Shown: one piece after another, positions 46,005 to 54,870 of the stretch | How the letters are laid out: every line of letters starts with the position of its first letter | Position numbering within the stretch: the stretch's first letter is position 1 | NCBI GenBank assembly: GCA_047638675.1 | Contig: JBLIML010000001.1 | Span: 41,288 to 105,287 of the forward strand | Length of the DNA: 64,000 nt | From: WLWS01 sp047638675 | GTDB lineage: Bacteria; Pseudomonadota; Gammaproteobacteria; Eutrophobiales; Eutrophobiaceae | Direction: 5' to 3' | Position numbers and translations under genes: made by a program | Notes under the pieces: model-generated | Seen by the model: only the letters and a program-made list of their open reading frames with translations | What the model was told of the DNA's origin: nothing | The model's database searches: none

Positions 46005-46256
46005 ATGACTCCCTCATCATTGATCACTATGTTTTTGGCATATGCCGATAAACTGAAATTTGGATCCCTCTTTCTTATCGTTGTTGGGTTATTTGTCGCC
46101 GACCTGTTTATACCTGACTTCATCCCCCTAATCGATGAAGTCATTCTGGGCTTACTTGCTGTTATTCTTGCCAATTGGAAAAAAGACCGCAGAGATGCAC
46201 TGGACAGCAAGATAATAGAGGGCGAAATAATAAACAAGAAAGAGGAAAGTGATTAA
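46005..46256 (+). CDS. Small membrane protein
   Basis: An 83-residue protein with two transmembrane helices (LFLIVVGLFVADLFI and VILGLLAVILANW) separated by a conserved-looking PDFIPLIDE loop, then a charged tail. This pattern occurs in short uncharacterised proteins of gammaproteobacteria (DUF6116-like, a tentative match from memory). The start appears leaderless. It is followed two bases later by the next membrane-protein gene. Confidence 0.7.
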   Translation: MTPSSLITMFLAYADKLKFGSLFLIVVGLFVADLFIPDFIPLIDEVILGLLAVILANWKKDRRDALDSKIIEGEIINKKEESD

Positions 46257-46258
46257 GC

Positions 46259-46873
46259 TTGAATACATTTTTCTATTCCTATATCGCTAGCTGGACAACA
46301 GCTTGCCTCATCGCAATAGTCCTGATGATGCAAAACCGCCGCACAATTATCCTGTTTCAAAAGAACTACTGGAATTTCCTTAAAACTAGATGGAAGCTGA
46401 CGACGTTTATTATTGCAACTTCTGCCTTCGTGATTCTCGCACCTTACACAGGTGATCCAACGTGGGATTATTATGATGCCGCGTTTATGTCAATACTGAC
46501 ATTTGTGACAGCGCCCTGGTCAATCGGGACTCTATTCAGATTTATAAAAGGACTGGAAACACCAAAATTTGCCTATATTGCAGTTTGTGCATGGATGTTT
46601 TCTGCCAGTTGGTCATATGATATTTATCTGGTATTTAGAGACGGGTTTTATCCCATTACCTGGTGGTCAAACATTTTTGCATCATCAGTACTTTATGTGT
46701 CAGCCGGGTTATTCTGGAACCTGGAATTCAAAGGAGACAGAGGGATAATATTTGGATTTATGAGTGACGATTGGCCCTCAACTAATTCAGGCCATGGATT
46801 TAACAAGATAGTATTCTTTGCTTTGCCATTTATGATGCTCGCCGCGGCTATTTTCATACCTTTTTTAACTTAA
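46259..46873 (+). CDS. Uncharacterised membrane protein
   Basis: A 204-residue protein with about six transmembrane helices and unusually many Trp residues (for example PTWDYYDAAFMSILTFVTAP, SASWSYDIYLVFRDGFYPI). I do not recognise its family. The start is TTG at 46259, preceded by GAGGAAAG about ten bases upstream, which supports it. It directly follows the small membrane protein gene and is probably co-transcribed. Confidence 0.65.
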   Translation: MNTFFYSYIASWTTACLIAIVLMMQNRRTIILFQKNYWNFLKTRWKLTTFIIATSAFVILAPYTGDPTWDYYDAAFMSILTFVTAPWSIGTLFRFIKGLETPKFAYIAVCAWMFSASWSYDIYLVFRDGFYPITWWSNIFASSVLYVSAGLFWNLEFKGDRGIIFGFMSDDWPSTNSGHGFNKIVFFALPFMMLAAAIFIPFLT

Positions 46874-46910
46874 TAGAGAAGATTATCCCTTTTCTAATTT
46901 CAATATCGCT

Positions 46911-47633
46911 TTGACTAACACAGTTCAAACAATACCGCTGATTAATTTGGCAACTTCGTTTATCCCGGCTTTAGTTGTCATTGTTATTCTTATTAGATGG
47001 TCACTTGAGGCAAGCAACGCAATTTATGCAATCGCACGCATGTTGGTACAGTTACTGATTATTGGCTATTTTTTAGCGTACATTTTTGAGTCGAATAGCG
47101 CGCTGATAATTGTCATTATCCTGAGCATAATGGTAATAGCATCGAGTTGGATAGCATTAGGCACAATAAAGGATAAGCGCCGATTGCTCTATAAACAGGC
47201 CTTGTTATCCATTGCCATCGGTGGCGGCATAACTTTGTTTTTCGTGACGCAAGGCGTACTCTTACTTGAGCCATGGTATTCACCACAACTAATGGTTCCT
47301 CTTGCAGGGATGATCTTTGCAAATTCAATGAATAGTATTAGCCTTGCAGTTGAGCGGCTAAATGCAGAGACAAACAGAGACGTTCCTTATGATGTGGCAC
47401 GCAACGTTGCTTTTCAAGCCTGTCTTATTCCAGTCGTTAATTCCTTGTTCGCCGTAGGGCTAGTATCTCTTCCCGGCATGATGACAGGCCAAATATTGTC
47501 AGGTGTCTCTCCGCTAGTCGCAGTGAGATATCAGATTATGGTGATGTGTATGATATTCGGCTCATCTGGTATATCTACCGCCTGTTTTCTCGTTCTCGTT
47601 AGACCAGTATTTGTGAGCTTAAAGAAAAGTTAA
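46911..47633 (+). CDS. FetB-like permease (UPF0014), no partner ATPase
   Basis: A 240-residue membrane protein of the UPF0014/FetB family, whose E. coli member exports iron with the ATPase FetA. The core blocks are ARMLVQLLIIGYFLAYIF, the cytosolic MIFANSMNSISLAVERL loop and the late PGMMTGQILSGVSPLVAVRY. No ABC ATPase gene of the FetA type lies next to it, which is unusual. Alternative partners would have to be encoded elsewhere. The start (TTG at 46911) is uncertain because no ribosome binding site is seen. Confidence 0.82.
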   Translation: MTNTVQTIPLINLATSFIPALVVIVILIRWSLEASNAIYAIARMLVQLLIIGYFLAYIFESNSALIIVIILSIMVIASSWIALGTIKDKRRLLYKQALLSIAIGGGITLFFVTQGVLLLEPWYSPQLMVPLAGMIFANSMNSISLAVERLNAETNRDVPYDVARNVAFQACLIPVVNSLFAVGLVSLPGMMTGQILSGVSPLVAVRYQIMVMCMIFGSSGISTACFLVLVRPVFVSLKKS

Positions 47634-47731
47634 TACGGAAGCACAGGCAGGAATACTTGCTTTTATCCTAAGCGCGAAACAAAATGTCTTCCTGCCTTAT
47701 AATTTTTATCAGTACGGCAAAAGAGCTAAAA

Positions 47732-47809
47732 ATGAACAAGAAGAATTATTGGATGTCAGGAACTACATGCTTTGGAGTAAAACGCCTGGAACGGGAGACA
47801 ACTCAATGA
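47732..47809 (+). CDS. Possible 25-residue leader peptide
   Basis: A short frame, MNKKNYWMSGTTCFG and ten more residues, begins with ATG at 47732 and its TGA overlaps the ATG of the next frame (ATGA at 47806-47809). Such an overlap is typical of translational coupling. The upstream sequence AAGAGC is a weak ribosome binding site. It could be a real small protein or a chance frame; I cannot tell which. Confidence 0.35.
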   Translation: MNKKNYWMSGTTCFGVKRLERETTQ

Positions 47810-48056
47810 CAGCAGATGACAAAACAGAAGCACCCGACCCAACAACAATGACTGTTGCCAAAACTTTGTGGTCGGAAACTCTAATTGACTTACTTGTTGT
47901 TTCGTTAGAAAAAAACCAAAGCGATGATAAAGTTACCGATTTGCTAAAAGAACTGAAGCAGAAAAGTTTAAAAAAGACTATATCGTTAGCAAGATCAATA
48001 AGGCACTCGGCGAGAAGGAATCTAATCGGGTTAGGTTATTGCTAGCTAAGCTTTGA
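47806..48056 (+). CDS. Small protein with possible -1 frameshift
   Basis: The zero frame from ATG 47806 (MTADDKTEAPDP) gives 79 residues and a stop at 48043-48045, but its last 23 residues (TISLARSIRHSARRNLIG...) are arginine-rich and not protein-like. A -1 shift at the A AAA AAG heptamer (47970-47976) instead reads KK then DYIVSKINKALGEKESNRV, and a stop at 48054-48056. That tail looks like a normal helix. This could be programmed frameshifting, a frameshift mutation, or a homopolymer sequencing error. The coordinates given cover the shifted product. No family was recognised. Confidence 0.45.
47970..47976 (+). promoter_or_regulatory. Slippery heptamer A AAA AAG
   Basis: In the zero frame the codons are TTA-AAA-AAG, so the heptamer is in the exact phase of known bacterial -1 frameshift sites such as the one in dnaX. 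I found no clear downstream hairpin or internal Shine-Dalgarno element that would make it strong. Confidence 0.4.
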
Positions 48057-48213
48057 GTTTTAAATTATCTAAGTCAGCACAAAAAAGTTGCTCAGTGTCA
48101 GCATTATATGCGCTCGATTGACGGTTGCACGATGACCTTCACAAGAAAATCGAAAGCATGAGAACTTGGACTTTAGGCTATGTACATGGCCTGGCGGCGA
48201 CAGGTGGGACAAA

Positions 48214-48468
48214 GTGAGTGATCTGAAATCTCCAATGTTGATCTACCTGAAAGGCTGGCTCTTTCTCGTGATACTCATTGTTTCAACAGCTCTACTTCTC
48301 CTGGAAGCCAAAGACTGGAAGATGGCCGTCCTTGTGTTACTGATCATTTGGTCTGCTGCGCGATTTTATTACTTTATGTTTTATGTCATTGAAAAATATG
48401 TTGACGATACTTACAAGTTTTCAGGCATTATCTCATTCGTCCTTTATCTTATGCGTAGGCGTAAGTAA
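48214..48468 (+). CDS. Small membrane protein
   Basis: An 84-residue protein with two predicted transmembrane segments: YLKGWLFLVILIVSTALLLL, and the aromatic stretch WSAARFYYFMFYVIEKYVD. It ends YLMRRRK. The GTG at 48214 with AGGTGG about seven bases upstream is preferred over a TTG at 48166. The segment pattern occurs in short uncharacterised gammaproteobacterial membrane proteins. Function unknown. It is convergent with gltD. Confidence 0.65.
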   Translation: MSDLKSPMLIYLKGWLFLVILIVSTALLLLEAKDWKMAVLVLLIIWSAARFYYFMFYVIEKYVDDTYKFSGIISFVLYLMRRRK

Positions 48469-48574
48469 AAAACCATTTGACAGTCTGCGGATGAAATTGA
48501 GCAAGCAAGGACATCTAGAAGTATTAAGGTGATTCGACAAATCCAGATAGTGTTTTCGTAAGCAGATATTCCGT

Positions 48575-50020
48575 TTAAACAGGCGCCGGAAGATCGGTAT
48601 CGCCCATCAGGAATTTGTCTACACCAGCAGCTGCGCTTCGTCCCTCCGCTATCGCCCATACTATTAGACTCTGACCTCGTCTCATGTCGCCTGCTGCAAA
48701 GACACCATCGACACTGGTCATCCAGCTCCTCGGATCCGCGACTACATTACCGCGACTATCGAGTTCGACACCAAGTTGCTCAAGCATGCCAGACTTTTCC
48801 GGACCAAGAAAACCCATAGCCAACAGAGCAAGATCGCAAGGTAGCTCCTGTTCACTGTCTTCGACTTCTTCAAAACTCATGCGACCATCAACATTTTTCA
48901 TCTCCACTGAGATAAGTTGCAATGCTTTTACATTGCCATTGCCATCACCCACAAAGCGCCTGGTATTCACTGCATATACTCGTTCAACACCTTCTTCATG
49001 AGCAGAAGCTGTGCGAAAAATTCGCGGCCATTCAGGCCATGGATTGTCCTCCGGTCTAAGGGACGGGGGCTTTGGCATGATCTCCAGTTGATGTACTGAC
49101 TTACAACCCTGTCTATTAGATGTACCGAGGCAATCGGCACCGGTATCACCTCCACCAATGATGACAACGTGTTTATCTTTCGCACTGATAAAATTGTCTG
49201 GTTTAGAATCGCCCTCGCACAACCTGTTCTGCATTGGCAGGAATTCCATCGCCTGGTGAATGCCCTTTAACTCACGCCCATCTGCGGGTAAATCCCGTGC
49301 TGCGCATGCACCGCCAGTGAGTAGCATTGCATCGAATTCATTTCTCAACTCTTCTACAGAAACATTCTCACCAACATGGCTGTTGGGTTTGAATACCACG
49401 CCTTCGGCACGCATCTGTTCTAATCTACGGTCAAGACGTTTCTTTTCCATCTTGAATTCCGGTATTCCATAACGCAGTAGGCCACCGATACGGTCCTCTC
49501 TTTCGAACAAGGTAACGAAGTGACCAGCGCGAGCAAGTTGCTGTGCTGCTGCCAGCCCGGCTGGGCCGGAACCAACCACTGCAACCTTTTTACCAGTTCT
49601 CATTTCCGCGATCTCTGGTTTTATCCAGCCATTCTCCCAGGCCTTGTCAATAATTGAGAGCTCAATGGCTTTAATCGTCACCGGATCATCATTGATACCC
49701 AGCACGCAGGAACCTTCACAAGGTGCCGGACACAAGGTGCCGGTGAATTCGGGAAAATTGTTCGTGGCATGTAAACGTTGAATCGCCTCCATCCATTGGT
49801 CACGATAAACCAGATCGTTCCAGTCTGGAATCAGATTACCTAAAGGACAACCTTGATGGCAAAAGGGGATGCCGCAATCCATACATCGCGAGGCCTGGGT
49901 TTTTAATGGCTCCACCGGCCAAGCTTGCATGACCTGGTTCCAGTCCTGTAATCGTTCAGCTACTGGACGATAGGCTTGCTTTTCTCTTTTAAATTCGATG
50001 AATCCTGTTGGCTTAGCCAT
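48575..50020 (-). CDS. gltD: Glutamate synthase small subunit
   Basis: GltD passes electrons from NADPH to the large subunit GltB. The cysteine-rich N-terminus binds [4Fe-4S] clusters: CMDCGIPFCHQGCPLGN, then LCPAPCEGSCVLG. The FAD site is VVGSGPAGLAAAQQLARAG and the NADPH site is VVIIGGGDTGADCLG. The 481-residue length is normal. Its start overlaps the end of gltB by eight bases, so the two are translationally coupled. Confidence 0.97.
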   Translation of the reverse strand: MAKPTGFIEFKREKQAYRPVAERLQDWNQVMQAWPVEPLKTQASRCMDCGIPFCHQGCPLGNLIPDWNDLVYRDQWMEAIQRLHATNNFPEFTGTLCPAPCEGSCVLGINDDPVTIKAIELSIIDKAWENGWIKPEIAEMRTGKKVAVVGSGPAGLAAAQQLARAGHFVTLFEREDRIGGLLRYGIPEFKMEKKRLDRRLEQMRAEGVVFKPNSHVGENVSVEELRNEFDAMLLTGGACAARDLPADGRELKGIHQAMEFLPMQNRLCEGDSKPDNFISAKDKHVVIIGGGDTGADCLGTSNRQGCKSVHQLEIMPKPPSLRPEDNPWPEWPRIFRTASAHEEGVERVYAVNTRRFVGDGNGNVKALQLISVEMKNVDGRMSFEEVEDSEQELPCDLALLAMGFLGPEKSGMLEQLGVELDSRGNVVADPRSWMTSVDGVFAAGDMRRGQSLIVWAIAEGRSAAAGVDKFLMGDTDLPAPV

Positions 50021-53000
50021 GGGCTGCCTCCATCACCGCGTCATCTACTGAGGTGCCAGCTTCTTTTGCTTTTTTGATAGCCGCGAGTACACGTTTGTAG
50101 TCTTTCGGCATGACTTTAACAAATTTTGGCTGGTAATCACTCCAGTGATCCAGAATATTCCTCGCAACCGTACTCTGAGTGTACTGCAGGTGTTTTGAAA
50201 GTAAGCTTTTTACCGTTTCGACATCTTCATCCTCTTCCAGAGCATCCAGATCTACCATGCCCTTATTGCAAAGTGCATCAAAACCTCCATTTTCATCGAG
50301 GACGTAGGCGATACCTCCGGACATACCGGCGGCAAAATTACGACCGGTACCGCCAATAATGACGACTCGACCCCCTGTCATATATTCACAGGCGTGATCG
50401 CCGACGCCCTCGACAACGGTATTTACCCCACTGTTTCGAACACAGAAACGCTCACCTGCGATGCCGCGAAAATAGGCCTCACCTTGTGTTGCACCATAAA
50501 GCAATACGTTGCCTACAAGAATGTTTTCTTCCGGCACAAAGGTGGAGTATCGCGGTGGATAAACAATGATTTTACCTCCGGATAGACCCTTACCTAGATA
50601 GTCATTGGCATCGCCTTCGAGTGTTAACGTCACACCTCTGGGTATGAAGGCACCAAAACTCATCCCAGCCGATCCGTTAAAATGGATATTCACCGTGTCT
50701 TCCGGTAAGCCTTCTGCACCGTAACGCCTGGTGATGTTGTACCCAAGAATCGTACCAACAGTTCGATTGGTGTTAAGTACGGGTAGTATAATATCCACCG
50801 GAGTCTTGTTTTCCAATGCGTCCTGGCACAAAGGAAGGATAGTAGTCAGATCCAGAGATTTTTCGAGTCCGTGATCCTGCTTATCAACGCAATAAATTTC
50901 ATCACCAGGACGAGGTACGGGTTTGTAAAGTATATTCGAGAAGTCGAGCCCCGCCGCCTTCCAGTGTTTGATTGCTTTTTTCGTTCCCAGTCTGTCAACC
51001 TGGCCGACCATTTCATTAACGGTTCTGAACCCCAGTTGTGCCATGTATTCACGCACTTCTTCAGCAATATATTTGAAAAAATTCTCAACAAACTCCGGGC
51101 TACCATTGAATTTTTTTCTAAGCTCCGGATTTTGTGTCGCGACACCGACTGGACAGGTATTCAAATGACAAACTCGCATCATAATGCAACCCATCACCAC
51201 TAAAGGTGCTGTTGAGAAACCAAATTCTTCAGCACCTAATAAGCTCGCTATTACAACGTCACGCCCTGTTTTCAACTGCCCATCCGTTTGTACAACGATA
51301 CGATCACGTAAGCCGTTTTGCACCAGAACCTGCTGAGTTTCAGCCAGCCCCAATTCCCACGGTAAACCCGCGTGCTTTAATGAACTAAGGGGTGAGGCTC
51401 CAGTGCCGCCGTCATAACCTGAGATAAGAACAACATCAGAATGCGCCTTCGCCACACCTGCAGCCACGGTTCCAACACCCACTTCTGCAACCAACTTTAC
51501 ATGAACCCGTGCCTCAGGATTTGCATTCTTCAAATCGTGTATCAGTTGAGCAATATCTTCAATCGAATAAATATCGTGATGTGGTGGTGGTGAAATTAAT
51601 CCAACACCGGCGGTAGAATGACGCACTTTTGCGATCCATGGATATACCTTGGGGCCAGGCAATTGCCCTCCTTCCCCTGGTTTCGCACCTTGCGCCATCT
51701 TGATTTGTAGATCATCTGCATTAGCCAGATACTCACTGGTCACGCCGAATCTGCCAGAAGCCACCTGTTTTATTGCACTGCGTCGGAGGTCACCATTTTC
51801 GTCAGGGATGTATCGGGCAGGATCTTCGCCACCTTCACCAGTGTTAGATTTTCCGCCGAGACGATTCATGGCGATCGCTAGTGTTTCGTGTGCTTCCTGG
51901 CTGATGGAACCGTAAGACATCGCGCCAGTTGAAAAACGTTTCAGTATGTTTTCAATTGGCTCGACTTCTTCCAATGGGATTGGCTCTCCAGTCAGCTTTA
52001 ATTCAAACAAACCCCTTAATGTCGCAAGATGTTCATTTTGATCATTCACCAGGGAAGTATATTCCTTGAAGATCTTGTATTGTCCAGAACGGGTGGCGTG
52101 TTGCAGTTTGAACACGGTATCAGGATTAAATAAGTGATACTCGCCATCACGTCGCCACTGATATTCGCCACCCCACTCCAGGTCGGGACGTTTAACCGCG
52201 CGATCTGGAAAAGCGTTGTGATGATGTATGCTGACTTCCTTTGCAACTACATCCAGGCCAATACCGCCTATACGCGATGCGGTCCAGGTAAAGTACTTAT
52301 CTACAAATTCTTTATTGAGGCCGATGGCCTCAAAAATCTGAGCGCCGCGATAGGATTGTACCGCCGAGATACCCATCTTTGCCATGGTCTTCGTTAGACC
52401 TTTGTTAACGGCCTTAATAAAATTCTGAATCGCTTTTTCGTGGGGCATGTTTTTTACATGGCCCTTACCGATTAAATCACCGATGGACTCAAACGCGAGG
52501 TAAGGATTTACACAACCGACACCGTAACCAAGCAGTGTTGCGAAATGATGCACTTCACGAGGCTCACCAGATTCCAGCACGATACCAACTTTTGCCCGAC
52601 TACCGTTTCGTATCAAATGGTGGTGGACTGCGGCACAGGCCAATAGAGCCGGAATCGGAGAATGATCTCTATCAATATCACGATCGGTAAGAAGAAGGTA
52701 TGTGTATCCTTCGGCGATTGCCAGGTCTGCAGCGGCGCATACAGCGTTGATAGCTTTATCAAGCCCTGCCTCACCTTCGGCGACTGGATAAATTATTGCG
52801 ATAACTTTTGACTTAAACCCGGGCAAATCGACATCTCGAATGCGAGCCAGTTCTTCATTAGTAATGACAGGCGATCGTAGTTTAATTTGGCGACAATATT
52901 CGGGACCAGGTTTCAATAGATTGTGTTCAGGGCCAATGGTTGAGCTAATCTGCGTAACCAGTTCTTCACGGATACCATCCAATGGCGGATTGGTAACTTG

Positions 53001-54578
53001 TGCAAACAATTGCTTGAAATAGTCATATAACAAACGCGAACGATTTGATAATACAGCCAAAGATGCATCAGTACCCATTGACCCGGTGGGTTCCAAACCA
53101 TTTGCGGCCATTGGCGCCACCAATATTCTTAAGTCTTCATGCGTGTAACCAAAGGCTTGCTGTCGTTGCAGCAAGGTTTTCGGATCGCTGCCGTGTATTT
53201 GCTTGGGTTGTGGCAAATTTTCGATCGGCATCATGTTCGTTTTCAGCCATTCACCATAGGGATGTTCGCTGGCAAAGGCTTTCTTTAATTCTGCATCTTC
53301 AATGATACGACCCTGTCTGGTATCAACCATAAAAATACGACCTGGTTGCAATCGCCCTTTTAGCTTTATATTCTCAGGCGGGATATCCAGCACGCCAACT
53401 TCTGACGCCATAATGACTCTGTCATCCTTGGTGACATAATAACGCGACGGACGTAAACCATTTCGATCCAGCACTGCGCCAATGACCTCACCGTCTGTGA
53501 AGGCAACAGAAGCTGGACCATCCCAGGGTTCCATCAAGCAGGCGTGGTATTCATAAAAAGCCCGGCGTTCATCGTCCATGGATTCGTGACCGGACCAGGC
53601 CTCGGGGATCATCATCAGTACGGCGTGGGGTAATGGTCGTCCTGCCATGTGAAGGAATTCCATGACATTATCAAAGGTTGCTGAGTCGCTACCTCCCTCT
53701 ACGACAATGGGAAACAATTTCTCTAAATCATCACCAAATAAATCAGATTCACACAATGCTTCGCGTGCCCGCATCCAGTTCGCGTTTCCACGAGCGGTGT
53801 TTATTTCACCATTGTGCGCAACATATCTAAATGGATGGGCGAGACGCCAGGCAGGAAAGGTATTAGTGGAAAAGCGTTGATGAACCAGGGCCAGGGCGGA
53901 CTCCACATCCGGATCAGTAATATCAGGAAACATCGGTTCAATCTGCGTCCCCGTCAACATGCCCTTGTAAACAAAAGTGCGGTACGACAATGAAGGCACA
54001 TAGAATAATTCCTGCTCAGATAAACCGGAATTCCAGATTGTGTTCTCTGCCCTTTTACGAATCACATAAAGTTTGCGTTCGAAGGCGGCTGAGGTTTCTA
54101 CGTGCTTGCCTCGACCGATGAAAATTTGCCTAAAGCCTGGTTCTCCAGCCAACGCTGTAGGGCCAACCATGGAATCATCCGTAGGAACATCTCGCCAGCC
54201 CAGTAAAATCTGGCCTTCTTCTTTTACGATCTCTGAGAAAATATCCTGGCACTGCATCGATTGTGCAGCATCTCTCGGAAGAAAGACCAAACCCGCACCA
54301 TAGTGATCGTTATCGGGCAACACTATGCCAAGTTTGTTACATTCGCGTTTGAAAAACTTGTGTGGTTTCTGGATAAGAATGCCTACACCATCACCCGTAT
54401 TTTCTTCGCAGCCACAGGCACCGCGATGTAAAAGATTTTTAAGTATCGTTAATGCATCGACTACTGTTTGATGGGATTTACGACCTTTCATATCAACCAC
54501 AAAGCCCACACCACAGGAATCATGCTCGTAAGCTGGATCGTAGAGTCCTTCTTTTTCGTGGCCGACAAATTTTGTCAT
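50013..54578 (-). CDS. gltB: Glutamate synthase large subunit
   Basis: GltB makes two glutamates from glutamine and 2-oxoglutarate. The N-terminal glutamine amidotransferase begins at Cys22 in HDSCGVGFV; the first 21 residues are the propeptide that is removed. The central and FMN-binding synthase domain carries GEGGEDPARY and SGYDGGTGASPLSS. The [3Fe-4S] motif is CIMMRVCHLNTCPVG. A C-terminal beta-helix domain (GXXG repeats such as GGRVVIIGGTGRNFAAGMSGG) closes the 1521 residues. The upstream 292-base gap should hold the gltBD promoter; I could not define it. Confidence 0.97.
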   Translation of the reverse strand: MTKFVGHEKEGLYDPAYEHDSCGVGFVVDMKGRKSHQTVVDALTILKNLLHRGACGCEENTGDGVGILIQKPHKFFKRECNKLGIVLPDNDHYGAGLVFLPRDAAQSMQCQDIFSEIVKEEGQILLGWRDVPTDDSMVGPTALAGEPGFRQIFIGRGKHVETSAAFERKLYVIRKRAENTIWNSGLSEQELFYVPSLSYRTFVYKGMLTGTQIEPMFPDITDPDVESALALVHQRFSTNTFPAWRLAHPFRYVAHNGEINTARGNANWMRAREALCESDLFGDDLEKLFPIVVEGGSDSATFDNVMEFLHMAGRPLPHAVLMMIPEAWSGHESMDDERRAFYEYHACLMEPWDGPASVAFTDGEVIGAVLDRNGLRPSRYYVTKDDRVIMASEVGVLDIPPENIKLKGRLQPGRIFMVDTRQGRIIEDAELKKAFASEHPYGEWLKTNMMPIENLPQPKQIHGSDPKTLLQRQQAFGYTHEDLRILVAPMAANGLEPTGSMGTDASLAVLSNRSRLLYDYFKQLFAQVTNPPLDGIREELVTQISSTIGPEHNLLKPGPEYCRQIKLRSPVITNEELARIRDVDLPGFKSKVIAIIYPVAEGEAGLDKAINAVCAAADLAIAEGYTYLLLTDRDIDRDHSPIPALLACAAVHHHLIRNGSRAKVGIVLESGEPREVHHFATLLGYGVGCVNPYLAFESIGDLIGKGHVKNMPHEKAIQNFIKAVNKGLTKTMAKMGISAVQSYRGAQIFEAIGLNKEFVDKYFTWTASRIGGIGLDVVAKEVSIHHHNAFPDRAVKRPDLEWGGEYQWRRDGEYHLFNPDTVFKLQHATRSGQYKIFKEYTSLVNDQNEHLATLRGLFELKLTGEPIPLEEVEPIENILKRFSTGAMSYGSISQEAHETLAIAMNRLGGKSNTGEGGEDPARYIPDENGDLRRSAIKQVASGRFGVTSEYLANADDLQIKMAQGAKPGEGGQLPGPKVYPWIAKVRHSTAGVGLISPPPHHDIYSIEDIAQLIHDLKNANPEARVHVKLVAEVGVGTVAAGVAKAHSDVVLISGYDGGTGASPLSSLKHAGLPWELGLAETQQVLVQNGLRDRIVVQTDGQLKTGRDVVIASLLGAEEFGFSTAPLVVMGCIMMRVCHLNTCPVGVATQNPELRKKFNGSPEFVENFFKYIAEEVREYMAQLGFRTVNEMVGQVDRLGTKKAIKHWKAAGLDFSNILYKPVPRPGDEIYCVDKQDHGLEKSLDLTTILPLCQDALENKTPVDIILPVLNTNRTVGTILGYNITRRYGAEGLPEDTVNIHFNGSAGMSFGAFIPRGVTLTLEGDANDYLGKGLSGGKIIVYPPRYSTFVPEENILVGNVLLYGATQGEAYFRGIAGERFCVRNSGVNTVVEGVGDHACEYMTGGRVVIIGGTGRNFAAGMSGGIAYVLDENGGFDALCNKGMVDLDALEEDEDVETVKSLLSKHLQYTQSTVARNILDHWSDYQPKFVKVMPKDYKRVLAAIKKAKEAGTSVDDAVMEAAHG

Positions 54579-54870
54579 ACTGACTGCACCATAGTGTCTA
54601 TGAATTTATAGTAGATAACGGTATGAACTGGAAAGGCTCTTCTTCGCTATCCAGATGGACACTTGTTCACACCCCTCAGTGTGGAACTGTGTCTCTTTTG
54701 CTAAAAGCCAAAAGGAGCAGGATTATAGTAAAGCCCTTTGCTTATGTCACGGTGCAACATTTCTCAAAAAGAGGTAAATATAAGACATTAGCTACATTTA
54801 AAGTCTTTTATACGCATATCGCTTGTTTTAGCGTAATTTACCATATTTTTTATTTTGCCAGTTTATACTT

